DNA of 64,000 nt, taken from assembly GCA_035307385.1 (NCBI GenBank), contig DATGID010000100.1:113905-177904 (forward strand), given 5' to 3'. The notes beneath the pieces are model-generated. The model searched no databases and was not told the DNA's origin. It saw nothing but the letters and a program-made list of their open reading frames with translations. Source of the DNA: DATBHW01 sp035307385 (GTDB lineage: Bacteria; Chloroflexota; Ktedonobacteria; Ktedonobacterales; DATBGS01). The translations under genes were made by a program, and so were the position numbers. Shown here one piece after another: positions 9,636 through 17,744 of the stretch; position 1 is the first letter of the stretch; each line of letters begins with the position of its first letter.

Positions 9636-11198
9636 GTGAAAAAACAGCCGATTCGGACAACCAGACCGTTGACCTTACCGATTTCAGAACAGCCAACGCT
9701 CCAGTTGCAAGCCCACCAGCCATCGAAGCGCCGAAGGCCACGCGCCCAACATACTGCTGTCCTGGTACTGTATCTGCTTGGCGATGCGCTCCTCATCAAC
9801 GCCGCGTTTCTGGCTGCCTACTATATTCGTTATCAGGTGCAAGGAAACTATAACCTGACCGATCAAACCATCCGCCTCTATTACACCCCCTATCAGGACT
9901 ACATCTCGTTTGAAATCATCATCACGCTTGGCTTACTCTTAATCCTCTGGCTCAAAGGAGTTTATCGGATACGTCCAACCAGCTATTGGGTAGGGCATTT
10001 TTCCGCAATTCTGGGGGCAACCACAACCGGCCTGGTCGTCCTGAGCATTTATGAATACTTCTTTACCAAATCGCCCGACCTCCTCTTTTCCAGCAGCAGC
10101 GAAGCCCCGCGCGGACTGCTGATCTATACCTGGATTGGAGTGACCATCCTGCTCTTCCTGGGGCGGCAGTTCATCAGTCTTGGGTTGGCGTTTGCCTATC
10201 GTCATGGCCTGCGGCGCGCGCGCCTGATCGTCATTGGCGCGGACCGTCTGGGCAAGATGATGATGCAGCATATCGCGGCGACACCGCGCCTGGGCTATCA
10301 GATCGTTGGTTTTATCGCCGCCGATGACACCCCTATCACCCATTTTGGGCGCTTTCAGGCGCTGGGCAGCATCGCAGACCTGGAAAGCATCATTCGCATT
10401 CATAACATCGATCAGGTTTTGATCGCGCTTCCCTCCAACCAGCATCAGCAGATTGTGCGCAGCGTGCGGCTCTGCGAGCGCGCTGGCGCGGAGTTTAAAC
10501 TCATTCCAGACCTGCATGAACTCAGCCTTTCGAGCATCGATATGGATACCATCGAAGGCATTCCCCTCATTGGCATCAAAAGAACCGGCATTGGTCCCTG
10601 GCAATATACCCTCAAGCGCGCCATAGACATCAGCATTGCCGGATTGGTTCTGCTGCTTGGTTCGCCGCTCTGGCTACTCATTGCCCTGGCAATCAAGCTC
10701 GATTCCAGGGGTCCGGTGCTCTTCAAGCAAGAACGGCTGGGGTATCAGGGCTGGCCTTTCCTGCTCTACAAATTCCGCTCCATGCGCAACCGTGCCGACA
10801 AAGACCTGGGACGCCTGCAACCAAGAAGCGATGTCAGCGGCCCGATGTTCAAGCTCAAAGAAGACCCTCGCCGGACACGCATTGGCAAGCTCTTGCGCAA
10901 AACCAGCCTGGACGAGATTCCGCAACTCCTCAACGTATTAAAAGGTGAAATGAGTCTTGTTGGTCCCCGGCCACCGCTCGCCAGCGAAGTAGCCCAATAT
11001 GAAGAGTGGGAAAAAGGACGACTAGAGGTTCGCCCGGGTATGACCGGCTTGTGGCAGGTACGCGGACGCAGCGAACTCGACTTTGATGAAATGGTCCTGT
11101 TGGACCTCTACTACATCGAAAACTGGTCGCTGCGTCTGGACCTGCAAATCTTGCTGCAAACGTTTCCCGCCGTCCTCTTCAGCCGGGGTGCTTACTGA
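9636..11198 (+). CDS. WbaP-like polyprenyl-phosphate sugar-1-phosphate transferase
   Basis: A 520-residue integral membrane enzyme that starts an exopolysaccharide unit by moving a sugar-1-phosphate from a UDP-sugar to undecaprenyl phosphate. Four to five N-terminal helices are followed by a nucleotide-binding-like CoA-binding/GDE domain (VIGADRLGKMMMQHIA). The C-terminal catalytic bacterial sugar transferase domain has the membrane hairpin KRAIDISIAGLVLLL and the motifs KFRSMR, KTSLDEIPQLLNVLKGEMSLVG (split by short gaps), RPGMTGLWQV and DLYYIENWS. The frame extends upstream into the previous gene, but the GTG at 9636 follows GGGGAGGAG, so I start there. Flanking glycosyltransferases support the role. 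Confidence 0.92.
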   Translation: MKKQPIRTTRPLTLPISEQPTLQLQAHQPSKRRRPRAQHTAVLVLYLLGDALLINAAFLAAYYIRYQVQGNYNLTDQTIRLYYTPYQDYISFEIIITLGLLLILWLKGVYRIRPTSYWVGHFSAILGATTTGLVVLSIYEYFFTKSPDLLFSSSSEAPRGLLIYTWIGVTILLFLGRQFISLGLAFAYRHGLRRARLIVIGADRLGKMMMQHIAATPRLGYQIVGFIAADDTPITHFGRFQALGSIADLESIIRIHNIDQVLIALPSNQHQQIVRSVRLCERAGAEFKLIPDLHELSLSSIDMDTIEGIPLIGIKRTGIGPWQYTLKRAIDISIAGLVLLLGSPLWLLIALAIKLDSRGPVLFKQERLGYQGWPFLLYKFRSMRNRADKDLGRLQPRSDVSGPMFKLKEDPRRTRIGKLLRKTSLDEIPQLLNVLKGEMSLVGPRPPLASEVAQYEEWEKGRLEVRPGMTGLWQVRGRSELDFDEMVLLDLYYIENWSLRLDLQILLQTFPAVLFSRGAY

Positions 11199-11264
11199 TA
11201 CACAGAGGCGCGGAACAATCAGAGAAGTAGGCAGGCGCGCCAGGCAATTCAGAAACAGGTTCCC

Positions 11265-12380
11265 ATGAAAGTTGCATTGGTCCACGACTACCTCAACCAG
11301 ATGGGTGGGGCCGAACGAGTTTTGCTTGCCCTCCATGATCTCTATCCTGATGCGCCGATCTTCACCTCTATTTATGACGCGGAGCGCGTTGACCCGGCGT
11401 TTCGCCAGTGCGATATTCGCAGCAGCTTTATGCAGCGGCTCCCGGGGGCGAGCCGACACCACCAGCCCTATCTGATGCTCTATCCGCTAGCCTTTGAACG
11501 CCTGGACCTGCGCGCATATGATCTCATTCTCAGCAGCAGCAGTGCCTTCGCCAAGGGCGTCATGACGCGGCCCGACGCCATCCATATCTGCTATTGCCAT
11601 ACCCCCATGCGTTGGGCCTGGTCCTATCAAGACTACATCGAGAGGGAAAAACTGGCCTCGCCGGTGCGGGTCTTCCTGCCCTTCTTCATTCGTCGCCTGC
11701 GCCAGTGGGATCAGTCCACCGCCAGGCGAGTTGACCATTTCATCGCCAACTCGCCAGTGGTAGCCCAACGCATCGCCGCCTGCTATCGGCACGAGGCGAC
11801 CGTCATTCCTCCGCCGGTAGCGACGGCAAACTATAGCATCTCCCCTATCCAGGAAGCGTATTTCCTGGTGGTTTCCCGGCTGGTTCCTTATAAACGCATT
11901 GACATTGCCATAGAGGCATGTAATCTGTTACATCTGCCGCTCAAAATCATCGGCGCGGGACGTGACCGCGCGCGGCTGGAGCGACTGGCGGGGCCAACCA
12001 TCGAGTTTCTCGGCTGGCTGCCCGACGAGCAGGTGCAGCGCTATCTGGCGCGCTGCCAGGCGCTCCTTCATCCCGGCGCTGAAGACTTCGGGCTGACGCC
12101 ATTGGAAGCCCAGGCGAGTGGCCGCCCGGTGATCGCCTATGGGGCGGGTGGCGCGCTGACCAGCGTGATTGATGGCGTAACCGGCCTCTTCTTTTACGAG
12201 CGCAGCCCTCGCGCGCTGGCCGAGGTGCTGACAACCTTCCAGCCTGCTCGTTTTGACCCCCTGGTGGCCCGTCGCCACGCGGAAGCCTTTGACATCGCGC
12301 GCTTTCAGCGGCGCATCGCCGAGTTCGTCGCAGCAAAAACCCACCCAAGCAAACAGGCACAGCATGTGACCATCCGCTAA
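11265..12380 (+). CDS. Glycosyltransferase family 4, WbaZ-like
   Basis: A 371-residue GT4 enzyme resembling WbaZ/mannosyltransferases of colanic-acid and O-antigen loci. Typical landmarks are VHDYLNQMGGAERV at the N-terminus, YCHTPMRWAW in the first domain, LVPYKRIDIAIEAC in the second, and the donor signature GAEDFGLTPLEAQASGRPV. It follows the WbaP-like gene by 66 bases on the same strand and closes the small polysaccharide module. No Wzx/Wzy or ABC exporter is present nearby, so the module is incomplete here. Its 3' end sits one base from the convergent SpoU gene, leaving no room for a separate terminator. Confidence 0.9.
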   Translation: MKVALVHDYLNQMGGAERVLLALHDLYPDAPIFTSIYDAERVDPAFRQCDIRSSFMQRLPGASRHHQPYLMLYPLAFERLDLRAYDLILSSSSAFAKGVMTRPDAIHICYCHTPMRWAWSYQDYIEREKLASPVRVFLPFFIRRLRQWDQSTARRVDHFIANSPVVAQRIAACYRHEATVIPPPVATANYSISPIQEAYFLVVSRLVPYKRIDIAIEACNLLHLPLKIIGAGRDRARLERLAGPTIEFLGWLPDEQVQRYLARCQALLHPGAEDFGLTPLEAQASGRPVIAYGAGGALTSVIDGVTGLFFYERSPRALAEVLTTFQPARFDPLVARRHAEAFDIARFQRRIAEFVAAKTHPSKQAQHVTIR

Positions 12381-12381
12381 A

Positions 12382-13185
12382 TCAATGTTGGGGGCGGCCC
12401 GTTTCCTGTCGCCGGACTTCATATAACAGCACGCCCGCTGCAACGCTCACATTCAGCGAACTGGCCGTCCCCCACATGGGAATACGCGCCACGGCGTCTG
12501 CCATGCCAATCGTCTCCTGGCTCAGCCCCTCGCCCTCATTACCCAGCAGCAGCGCCAGGGGTCGCCGATACTCCAGCGACCAGAAAGAAGAGCCGCGCCG
12601 GGCAGTCGTCGCAACCGTCCGGAGTTTTCGCTCTTTCGCCCAATGCAAAAACGCTTCGACACTGGCCGCACGCGCCACGGGAATACGAAAGATCGTTCCC
12701 ATGCTGGCCTTCAGACAGCGGGGATGGGTGGGGTCTGTGCTGGAGCCGACCACCACCACACCTGTCCCGCCAATCGCATCCATCGTGCGCAGCAAGGTTC
12801 CCAAATTGCCGGGGTCGCGCATATCTTCGGCCATCACCATCAGGGTATCCGGTCCAGCCGGAAGAGACGCCAGGTCCAGCGGCGTCCAGCGTACAATTGC
12901 CGCCAGACCCACAGGGTTATCACGGTCTGAAAAGCGCTCAAAGCTGGCCCGCGACAACTCCATCACCAGTGTCCCTAAAGCCGCTTGTTCGCGAACTTTC
13001 TGGAGGGCGACTTCACTGCGCAGCATCTCCGGAGAGATCAAGAGCACCTCCAGCGGCACACCGCTTTCCAGCGCATCCAGCACCGGACGAATGCCCTCTA
13101 CATAGCAAACGCCCTCCTCCTCGCGCACGCGCCGCGAGGCCAGATGGCGCACGCGCGCCTCCCACTGACGTGCCCCCTGTGTCAT
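12382..13185 (-). CDS. SpoU/TrmH-family RNA 2'-O-methyltransferase
   Basis: A 267-residue SPOUT methyltransferase that methylates ribose 2'-OH groups of rRNA or tRNA. An N-terminal L30e-like substrate-binding part (YVEGIRPVLDALESG) is followed by the catalytic SPOUT knot with the three SpoU motifs: AEDMRDPGNLGTLLRTMDA, LLLGNEGEGLS and IPMWGTASSLNVSVAAGVLLYE. Its frame extends upstream to 13374, across a 50-bp palindromic terminator, so I start at the ATG at 13185 which precedes the family-typical residues. The exact target nucleotide cannot be read from the sequence. Confidence 0.92.
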   Translation of the reverse strand: MTQGARQWEARVRHLASRRVREEEGVCYVEGIRPVLDALESGVPLEVLLISPEMLRSEVALQKVREQAALGTLVMELSRASFERFSDRDNPVGLAAIVRWTPLDLASLPAGPDTLMVMAEDMRDPGNLGTLLRTMDAIGGTGVVVVGSSTDPTHPRCLKASMGTIFRIPVARAASVEAFLHWAKERKLRTVATTARRGSSFWSLEYRRPLALLLGNEGEGLSQETIGMADAVARIPMWGTASSLNVSVAAGVLLYEVRRQETGRPQH

Positions 13186-13246
13186 AGCTGCTGCTCTTAC
13201 TCCTCTCAGGCAGAGTCCTTCAACCTCAGTATCGCATGTATCTGCC

Positions 13247-13296
13247 TTCCAAAGCAAAGAGCCGGCCCCGCGCGGGGCCGGCTCTTTGCTTTGGAA
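13247..13296. terminator. 50-bp perfect palindrome, terminator
   Basis: Two 25-base arms with no unpaired centre base pair perfectly (arms ttccaaagcaaagagccggc... and its reverse complement). It lies after the stop of the minus-strand membrane anti-sigma-type gene at 13340 and before the SpoU gene, so it should end the sigma operon. No long T-run follows. Confidence 0.75.
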
Positions 13297-13339
13297 TATC
13301 ATCGGATGACAGGGCTGACGCCCCACCTGGCAACAAGCG

Positions 13340-14584
13340 CTAGACGTCATCCTCAAGGGGGCTGCCTTCTGCAATGAAGACCGCTGCGCCAGTCTCTGGC
13401 GAGGTTCCCGCGGGGATCAATGCAATGACCTCCCCGAGGCTAGCCGAACTCAACGCTGAGGCTACCTGAGCATCAATAGGCTGTACTGGTTCAGGAAGCA
13501 TACGACGCATCTGTCCCAAATACAGGGGCGAGAGGTTCCTTGCCAAATCCTCCAGAACGGCTTCCCCAATCCCATCACGCTGGTCAGCCGTGATCCAGAA
13601 GATCACCCCACCAGATTGATAGATCAGTTCCGACCGCGTCCCATATTCCCAGACAATCGCCATATGCTTCTGCACCCATTGCCCATCGATATAAATCGCC
13701 TGCTGGTTGCCTATCTGTGCCTGGTGAGCAGCTCCCTGGGCCACCACCTGTAACACGGTGGCCTTGGCTTTCGGGCGAAACTCACGCACGATGAGCGGCC
13801 CAAAACCAGTCTGAGGGTTCCCATGGGCGTATTGCAGTTCCACCACCGGACCGTCGGCCCAGGGCTGACCGATGTGCAAAACTAACCCCAAGAATTGATA
13901 AGAAGCCGGGGTTGGTCCCAGCCAGGAAACAGTGAAGGGTACCACATGCTGCACAGCCCAGGGCGTAAGATTCTGCATCTGCCCTGGGGCAACGATCGTT
14001 GTTTGTGGATACTGTGGAACCATCTGAACGCCCGTATAGCCCAACAGCATCCGCAGTCCCTGGGCAAAGGAGGGAGCAACCGTCACCAGCGAGAGCAAGG
14101 CCACCGCCAGCAAGGTACCCAGAGCAATCCGCTGAGGCGCTCGTCGCAAAAACATCACGCCGCGCGGACCCTCCGCTGGCGCTGACGGAGCACTCCTAAA
14201 GAGCCGATGGGACGACAATTGGAGACGCTGAAAAACCTGGGCATTCACGCGCTTCGCCAGACCGTCTGGAGCAGCCCATGCTCTGGACTGCGTTGTGAGC
14301 GTCTGGATGAAATCAGGAGGCAACTGCTCTTGTTCCAGCGGGAACAGGTGGTGAAGGTCGCGAGCCAACGCCAGATCATCGGCAGAAAAGTCAGCGGGCG
14401 ACAAGCGTCCTTCATCAGTCACCTCCAAACCTCCACCAGACCCCGCTGCACTGCTGTTGTCGGCCAGCAAGAAAGGGTCATCTTCAGCCGCTGCCGAAGA
14501 AGACCTCTCATCCATATGCTCTACACTCTGATCGGTATCAGAGAAATGATCATGCTCGTTTGGTTGTTTTGAGCGGGGCATCAT
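13340..14584 (-). CDS. Membrane anti-sigma-type protein with extracytoplasmic domain
   Basis: A 414-residue single-pass membrane protein. The N-terminal ~165 residues are cytoplasmic and acidic (SPADFSADDLALARDLHHLF); one helix follows (LGTLLAVALLSLVTVAPS). About 240 outer residues contain a DUF4367-like fold with WAVQHVVPFTVSW and a C-terminal NLSPLYLG. It overlaps the 3' end of the upstream ECF sigma gene by 35 bases, and AGGAG lies seven bases before the ATG at 14584, so the two are translationally coupled. No HxxxCxxC zinc anti-sigma motif is seen. Position and topology support an anti-sigma role; this is inference. Confidence 0.65.
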   Translation of the reverse strand: MMPRSKQPNEHDHFSDTDQSVEHMDERSSSAAAEDDPFLLADNSSAAGSGGGLEVTDEGRLSPADFSADDLALARDLHHLFPLEQEQLPPDFIQTLTTQSRAWAAPDGLAKRVNAQVFQRLQLSSHRLFRSAPSAPAEGPRGVMFLRRAPQRIALGTLLAVALLSLVTVAPSFAQGLRMLLGYTGVQMVPQYPQTTIVAPGQMQNLTPWAVQHVVPFTVSWLGPTPASYQFLGLVLHIGQPWADGPVVELQYAHGNPQTGFGPLIVREFRPKAKATVLQVVAQGAAHQAQIGNQQAIYIDGQWVQKHMAIVWEYGTRSELIYQSGGVIFWITADQRDGIGEAVLEDLARNLSPLYLGQMRRMLPEPVQPIDAQVASALSSASLGEVIALIPAGTSPETGAAVFIAEGSPLEDDV

Positions 14585-15218
14585 GAACCTGCTCCTGAAG
14601 AACCACTCGGAGGCTCTTGCGCACCCGCCAAAGCCGCGTATCCACCGCGTGCTTAGACAGGCCAGTGCGCTGTGCAATTTCATCGATGCTGGCAAGTTGG
14701 AAATAGCGCAAGTACACCAGCAGCCGATCAAGGTTCGGCAATCGTTCCAGAGCGCGGCGCACTTCCTCGCGCCGTTCGCGCTGCTCTAGAAGTGTGTCAA
14801 GACTGTCACCCATTCGCTGGCTCATACTCTCGGCTTCGCGGCTCAGATCATCCGAGCCATACAGTTCCTGGCTGGCATATTGATCTGCCAGATGACTGGT
14901 CACCAGCGCTCCCGATGGATTTCGCCGTGTCAAATGGCGGCGACGATCCAGAGCAATATACTTGGCACGCATCGTCAGCCAGGTCCGCAAAGAACCGCGG
15001 GTAGGGTCGAAGGAATCGAAATCTTGCCAGACGGTGACGAAGAGATCATTGACACACTCTTCAGCGTCTTGTACCGAGCCAATCCCTTCTAAAACCAGCC
15101 GAATGAAATAGAAAAATTCATGAGAATACTGAGCGATGAGCGTTTCTAGAACTCGCGGGTTACGCGCACGCAGCCCCTGAACGAGTCGCTGCTCATCCAA
15201 CCAGCCGTCTTGCACCAT
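14550..15218 (-). CDS. ECF-type RNA polymerase sigma factor
   Basis: A 222-residue group IV sigma factor. Region 2 is seen in DAEECVNDLFVTVWQDFDSFDP and TWLTMRAKYIALDRRR, the -10-recognition part. Region 4 is in the C-terminus: LPNLDRLLVYLRYFQLASIDEIAQRTGLSKHAVDTRLWRVRKSL split by ordinary linkers, ending in the -35-binding HTH. AGGAG stands four bases before the ATG. The downstream overlapping membrane gene is its probable anti-sigma partner. ECF operons usually autoregulate, but I could not identify a distinctive promoter in the 556-base region upstream. Confidence 0.92.
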   Translation of the reverse strand: MVQDGWLDEQRLVQGLRARNPRVLETLIAQYSHEFFYFIRLVLEGIGSVQDAEECVNDLFVTVWQDFDSFDPTRGSLRTWLTMRAKYIALDRRRHLTRRNPSGALVTSHLADQYASQELYGSDDLSREAESMSQRMGDSLDTLLEQRERREEVRRALERLPNLDRLLVYLRYFQLASIDEIAQRTGLSKHAVDTRLWRVRKSLRVVLQEQVHDAPLKTTKRA

Positions 15219-15774
15219 GCCACTCCTTGTGGAATTTCTCCGGGGGCCTCAGGCGACATTGCCCGGCCCTGATTCTTAGGCGCCGTGCCTGCCGGTTTCT
15301 CCGTGTGTATATCCGACCTGGTGCAGAGTTCACCTCAAAGGGCTCTACCTGCCCAACAGAAGAGAGGATGATTTCTTCCTCCTCATGCAAAGCAGATACT
15401 ACCTACAAGAATATACGTCAGCAGTAAGGAGAAACTCACTCCGGGATCGGGATTCCTTAATGGGAGCTTCATGCAAGGCAATCTTACCTTAATCTGACAA
15501 AAAGTCAAGGGGGTTCTTGATAGTCTGCTCAAAACCCATCCGTACTACAGATGAGCGGATTTTGTTGCCAGTTTCCTCAGGACATGGTACACTATATGCG
15601 GAAGCTCGGAGCAAGCAATCCCATTGAGCAGTGATGCTTGTGGGCCTATCTCGCTGATCCCATGCTGCGCCCACATCATGCATTTCAGCCTCTTTCGGCC
15701 ATACCAAGGCTTTCTATACCTCTCTGGTGGGCAGGAATGAATGATGTTATGCGCCTTGATTGCAGAGGATACCT
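15219..15774. other. 556-base divergent intergenic region
   Basis: This region separates the ECF sigma gene from the response regulator. No gene longer than about 70 codons with a ribosome-binding site is convincing. A promoter reading right is at 15565-15593. The left half should hold the sigma operon promoter, which I could not pin down. Confidence 0.4.
15565..15593 (+). promoter_or_regulatory. Candidate promoter for response regulator
   Basis: TTGCCA (15565-15570), a 17-base spacer and TACACT (15588-15593). It would give a leader of about 175 bases before the GTG at 15775. Confidence 0.4.
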
Positions 15775-16173
15775 GTGACCAAACGAATTCTGGTGGTTGA
15801 CGACAAAGCCCATCTCCTGCGCTTGATGCGCATGATTCTGGAGGACGAACATTATCAAGTCTCCATTCTTCAGGAGGGACGAGGGGCTTTTGATCGTGTC
15901 AAGGAAAGCTTGCCCGATCTGGTGATTCTGGACCTGAAACTGGCCGACTCCTCAGGTCTGGATATACTCCGCGATCTAAAAACTGATCGCTCCACTGCGG
16001 ACATACCGGTCATTGTCTACACAGCAGCGGTGCTGGAGGCCGAAGAGGTCTCTCAGTTAATTGCCAGCGATCCCGGGCGCTATCATGGCGTCCGTGTGCT
16101 GCAAAAGCCATTCGATTTGGACGCGCTGCTGGGGTTAGTGCAGGACGTTTTGGGCGCGGGGGACCTCTGCTAA
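15775..16173 (+). CDS. Single-domain response regulator (receiver only)
   Basis: A 132-residue CheY-like receiver with no output domain. The acidic pair is D9-D10 (VVDDKA), the phosphoacceptor is D53 in LVILDLKL, the switch Thr lies in VIVYTAAV, and the conserved Lys is in LQKPFDLDALL. The frame opens at a TTG at 15760, but the GTG at 15775 has AGAGGA six bases upstream. No kinase is adjacent; the large hybrid-free sensor kinase at 38.6-42 kb could be a partner but nothing in the sequence links them. Such proteins act as phosphorelay shuttles or by protein contact. Confidence 0.88.
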   Translation: MTKRILVVDDKAHLLRLMRMILEDEHYQVSILQEGRGAFDRVKESLPDLVILDLKLADSSGLDILRDLKTDRSTADIPVIVYTAAVLEAEEVSQLIASDPGRYHGVRVLQKPFDLDALLGLVQDVLGAGDLC

Positions 16174-16333
16174 GCAGTACCGCTTGCAGCATATCCTGCT
16201 CCTTCTGAAAACGCCTGCTCCAATCCGGACAATCGGTGATACATAGGGGCCATCGCTTCGGCAGGGAAATCCTCCTTGCTGCCTTTTGTCGTATTCGTAT
16301 GTATCTGGAGTCAATAGAAAGGATGTGCTACCA

Positions 16334-16618
16334 ATGAGTAATCGCGGTTCTGGTTTCTTTCTTGGCCTGGTGCTGGGAGCCGTGGTTGGCGCCACGCTGG
16401 CTATTCTCTTCGCGCCACAGGAAGGCGAAAAGACACGCAACCTCCTGCTTGAGCAGAGTGGTGACATTCGCAAGCGCACCGAAGGCACCATTGACCAGCT
16501 CACCGGGCAGGCAAGGGAACGCTTTAACGATGCACTTGCCAGCGGGCGCGAGACGTATGGCAAGGTCAAAGAAGACCTGAGTGCGCGCTACAACCGCGCC
16601 AAGTCCGGTGAATTCTAG
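16334..16618 (+). CDS. YtxH-domain small membrane protein
   Basis: A 94-residue protein with one N-terminal Gly-rich transmembrane helix (GFFLGLVLGAVVGATLAILFAP) followed by the YtxH-typical QEGEKTRNLL and a charged amphipathic tail. YtxH proteins are widespread, often stress-linked, and of unclear function. AAAGGA lies ten bases before the ATG at 16334. The stop overlaps by four bases with the convergent PATAN-type gene. It follows the single-domain response regulator by 160 bases and may or may not share its transcript. Confidence 0.8.
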   Translation: MSNRGSGFFLGLVLGAVVGATLAILFAPQEGEKTRNLLLEQSGDIRKRTEGTIDQLTGQARERFNDALASGRETYGKVKEDLSARYNRAKSGEF

Positions 16619-17592
16619 TTCAACGCAATGCCGATCTCGGCTAGACCATCATGATAGGGATACAAGGCCCGCGCAATCATCTGGCGGGCCTTCTCTTCGC
16701 CCAGCAGTGCAGCGCAGCGGCGCTCAAAATCACTGATGAGCAGCACAAAGGCGCTGGCAACGTCCCGCACCGATTGCGTCATCATCTCATGCAGGCGCAC
16801 CTCACGCAGCCATCCCTGTCGATCTACTTGCAGCAGCCCCAGCACTTCTGACTCCTCACTCCGCTCGGCCAGCGCGTGTTGGAGGATATTCTGCGCTTGC
16901 TGCTGACCAAAGAGATGCCCCACACTTTCCAACATGGTGCGCATCACTTCCACCAGCAATTCCCATTGCCTGGCCGAAAGCAACACTTCCGCTGTACTCG
17001 AAACGAGAGGAGGAGCAGAGGAAGGGAGAGGCTTTGTGGTTGGCACCGCTCGCTGAGACGCGGCCTCATATTTCGAGGTAGGCCATTGGGGATATGTTGG
17101 GGGAAGAAAATCATCAATCGTTGGAACAAACGTTTCCGGCATCGGGCGTGAAGACGGAGGAACGGGCGCACGCGCAGAAGTTATGTCAGGCGTGCGTCCG
17201 ATGCCGGAAGAGGGGAAAGCTGGCGAAGGAGGGTAGGGTATTTCTGGCGCAGCGGCGCGCGGATCACTTCCCACTACGCCACGCTGTTGCATCATCAAAA
17301 GCGTTCGATGAAAAAATTCCTGCTGGGTAGGTGTAATCGTCTGCCGCTCAGTCAATACCCCCACATCGAAGCGGATCACTCCACTGCTCCAACCGGCCAG
17401 ATCAATTAACGCATCATCTGTGCTGCCGTGGCTCCCGGCAAGATGTACTAACTGACCACGCTCAAAATACAGATGAAGCGTCCCCATGCGCGCAGTATTG
17501 CGCAGCGCCAGACGCCCTGTGCCACCCGTTGCGCGAATCCTGGCAACCATCACGCCCAGATTTTGTAATGGCTCTTGCCGCTCACTGCTCAT
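16615..17592 (-). CDS. PATAN/DUF4388-like N-terminal domain protein
   Basis: A 325-residue soluble protein. Residues ~10-85 match the DUF4388/PATAN pattern (GRLALRN...LYFERGQLVHLAGS...ALIDLAGWSSGVIRFDVG). This domain occurs in two-component and gliding or pilus-regulation proteins. A Pro/Ser-rich linker of about 110 residues follows. A helical C-terminal domain (~residues 200-325) begins LSARQWELLVEVMRTMLES and ends in a hydrophobic tail; I do not recognise it, although its place and length recall Roadblock-like or other regulatory modules. It is convergent with ytxH and downstream of the protease-like gene on the same strand. Confidence 0.6.
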   Translation of the reverse strand: MSSERQEPLQNLGVMVARIRATGGTGRLALRNTARMGTLHLYFERGQLVHLAGSHGSTDDALIDLAGWSSGVIRFDVGVLTERQTITPTQQEFFHRTLLMMQQRGVVGSDPRAAAPEIPYPPSPAFPSSGIGRTPDITSARAPVPPSSRPMPETFVPTIDDFLPPTYPQWPTSKYEAASQRAVPTTKPLPSSAPPLVSSTAEVLLSARQWELLVEVMRTMLESVGHLFGQQQAQNILQHALAERSEESEVLGLLQVDRQGWLREVRLHEMMTQSVRDVASAFVLLISDFERRCAALLGEEKARQMIARALYPYHDGLAEIGIALN

Positions 17593-17744
17593 GTATTGCT
17601 CTGCTTCACATATGTCATCATCCCTGATGGACTTGATGACACTGGTGGAAACACAAACTACGCCAATTATACACCATTCGATTTCACCATTGCCTGTGCA
17701 TCACGCTTGCCAACACAAGCTGATACGGTCAAGAGGGAGACCAC

